64,000 nucleotides of DNA, taken from NCBI RefSeq assembly GCF_900142195.1, contig NZ_FRAB01000034.1, positions 1 through 64,000 on the forward strand, read 5' to 3'. The notes under the pieces are model-generated. The model worked only from the letters and a program-made list of their open reading frames with translations, was not told where the DNA came from and did no database searches. This stretch comes from Paraburkholderia terricola (GTDB lineage: Bacteria > Pseudomonadota > Gammaproteobacteria > Burkholderiales > Burkholderiaceae). The translations under genes and the position numbers were made by a program. Numbering within the stretch: the first letter of the stretch is position 1; the number at the start of each line of letters is the position of its first letter. Shown piece after piece: positions 63,357-64,000 of the stretch.

Positions 63357-64000
63357 CGCACGACTCCGGGATGGTTTTTCGCGCTGGCGGAGATCGTCAT
63401 CTTCTTCGCGCCGGCGTTAGTGGAGAGCTTCCTGGCCGTTGCGGCCGTGGCCGGCGTGTTCGGCGCGGCGGGCGCCGCGTCGTCCGACACCACCATCTGC
63501 TTGACGGGCATGTCGGGCGGCACGTTCAGCGAGCGCAGCGTATCGCCGACGATGCCGGAGAACACCGGTCCCGAGACCTGGCCGCCGAAGTGGCTGCCCG
63601 CCGTGGGTTCGTCGACCGACACGGCCACCACGATGCGCGGATTCGGCATCGGCGCCATGCCGACGAACGATGCGCGGTACTTCGAGTGGTCGTAGCCGTG
63701 CGGGCCGTGCTTGTACGCGGTGCCGCTCTTGCCGCCGACGCGATAACCCGGCACGGCGGCGTCCGGCGAGGTGCCGCCCGGCGCCGTCACGGTTTCGAGC
63801 ATCGCGCGCACCTGGCGAGCAGTGGTCGGCGAGAAGATTTGCGGGCCCGCAGCCGGCTGATCGCCCGGCGCGCGGAAAATCGACACCGGCATGATCTCGC
63901 CGTCGTGCGCGATCGCGGTGTATGCGCGGCCCAACTGGAACAGCGACACGGACAGGCCGTAGCCGTAAGACATGGTCGCCTGTTCGATGCGGCGCCAGTT
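63353..64000 (-). CDS. ftsI: Division transpeptidase FtsI (PBP3), C-terminal part
   Basis: Partial: the 5' end lies beyond the window. The visible 215 residues are the end of the transpeptidase domain. TMSYGYGLSVSLFQLGRAYT and the third penicillin-binding motif KSGT (in GGKSGTAYKHG) are seen; the SxxK and SxN motifs are off the edge. A C-terminal Ala/Thr-rich tail of about 55 residues follows. It crosslinks septal peptidoglycan with FtsW and heads the visible dcw run. Confidence 0.96.
   Translation of the reverse strand, partial: NWRRIEQATMSYGYGLSVSLFQLGRAYTAIAHDGEIMPVSIFRAPGDQPAAGPQIFSPTTARQVRAMLETVTAPGGTSPDAAVPGYRVGGKSGTAYKHGPHGYDHSKYRASFVGMAPMPNPRIVVAVSVDEPTAGSHFGGQVSGPVFSGIVGDTLRSLNVPPDMPVKQMVVSDDAAPAAPNTPATAATARKLSTNAGAKKMTISASAKNHPGVVR

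Overview
This window is chromosomal DNA from a high-GC betaproteobacterium of the family Burkholderiaceae, most likely Burkholderia sensu lato (Paraburkholderia is my best guess). The evidence is GC-rich codon use throughout, a NAD-free set of housekeeping genes in the order known from that group, a lysine/alanine-rich histone H1-like protein, ZapD, a PP0621-family protein, a CNP1-like lipoprotein, and an intergenic palindromic repeat at the left edge that I recall from Paraburkholderia genomes. No rRNA, phage, insertion sequence or CRISPR array is visible. The genus call is from memory of gene content and not from a search.

Layout. 0.2-6.1 kb (minus): RNase II-like protein, aroE and mtgA, then mpl and a YqiA-like esterase. 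6.3-14.5 kb (plus): an unrecognised conserved protein, a TlpA-like thioredoxin, aroQ, accB, accC, prmA, a zinc-ribbon/DUF3426 membrane protein, tpx, a PfkB-family kinase and a glycine-zipper lipoprotein. 14.8-23.2 kb (minus): ccsA-like gene, PP0621 gene, ampD, nrdA, nrdB, a possible small ORF and the histone-like gene. 23.3-29.5 kb (mixed): ffh and a phosphoribosyltransferase (plus), marC-like and proS (minus), rppH and a CNP1-like lipoprotein (plus). 29.6-32.9 kb (minus): rplU, rpmA, obgE and proB. 33.0-41.1 kb (plus): ispB, tRNA-Pro(CGG), a CorC/HlyC-family protein, pilB/pilC/pilD-like genes, coaE, zapD and yacG. 41.2-46.7 kb (minus): secA, argJ, a DUF815 ATPase and a Nudix hydrolase; a DUF721 gene lies on the plus strand at 47.0-47.5 kb. 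47.6-64 kb (minus): the distal part of the division and cell wall (dcw) cluster, in transcription order ftsI (cut by the window edge), murE, murF, mraY, murD, ftsW, murG, murC, ddl, ftsQ, ftsA, ftsZ, then a peroxiredoxin and lpxC.

The genes form a growth-core segment: cytoplasmic peptidoglycan precursor synthesis (murC-F, mraY, murG, ddl), septum assembly (ftsW/I/Q/A/Z, zapD), wall recycling (mpl, ampD), glycan polymerisation (mtgA), lipid A (lpxC), fatty acid initiation (accBC), dNTP supply (nrdAB), protein export (ffh, secA) and translation (rplU, rpmA, obgE, proS, prmA). Many neighbours in the dcw cluster overlap by the 4-nt ATGA arrangement, which implies tight translational coupling.

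I did not find a convincing undescribed multi-gene system. The most interesting signals are non-coding or small. (1) The nrdA promoter has two NrdR-like boxes 31 bp apart, the first overlapping the -10, followed by a long leader with DnaA-box-like sites, an upstream start with a strong Shine-Dalgarno and a terminator-like hairpin. (2) The 0.7-kb nrdA-nrdB spacer carries six 12-bp tandem repeats that can encode a PHAD-repeat peptide. (3) The nrdB to histone-gene spacer has two strong stem-loops inside a possible 108-codon ORF. (4) The RNase II-like protein has Glu in place of one catalytic Asp. (5) An 11-bp repeat and a 17-bp-stem hairpin lie upstream of lpxC.
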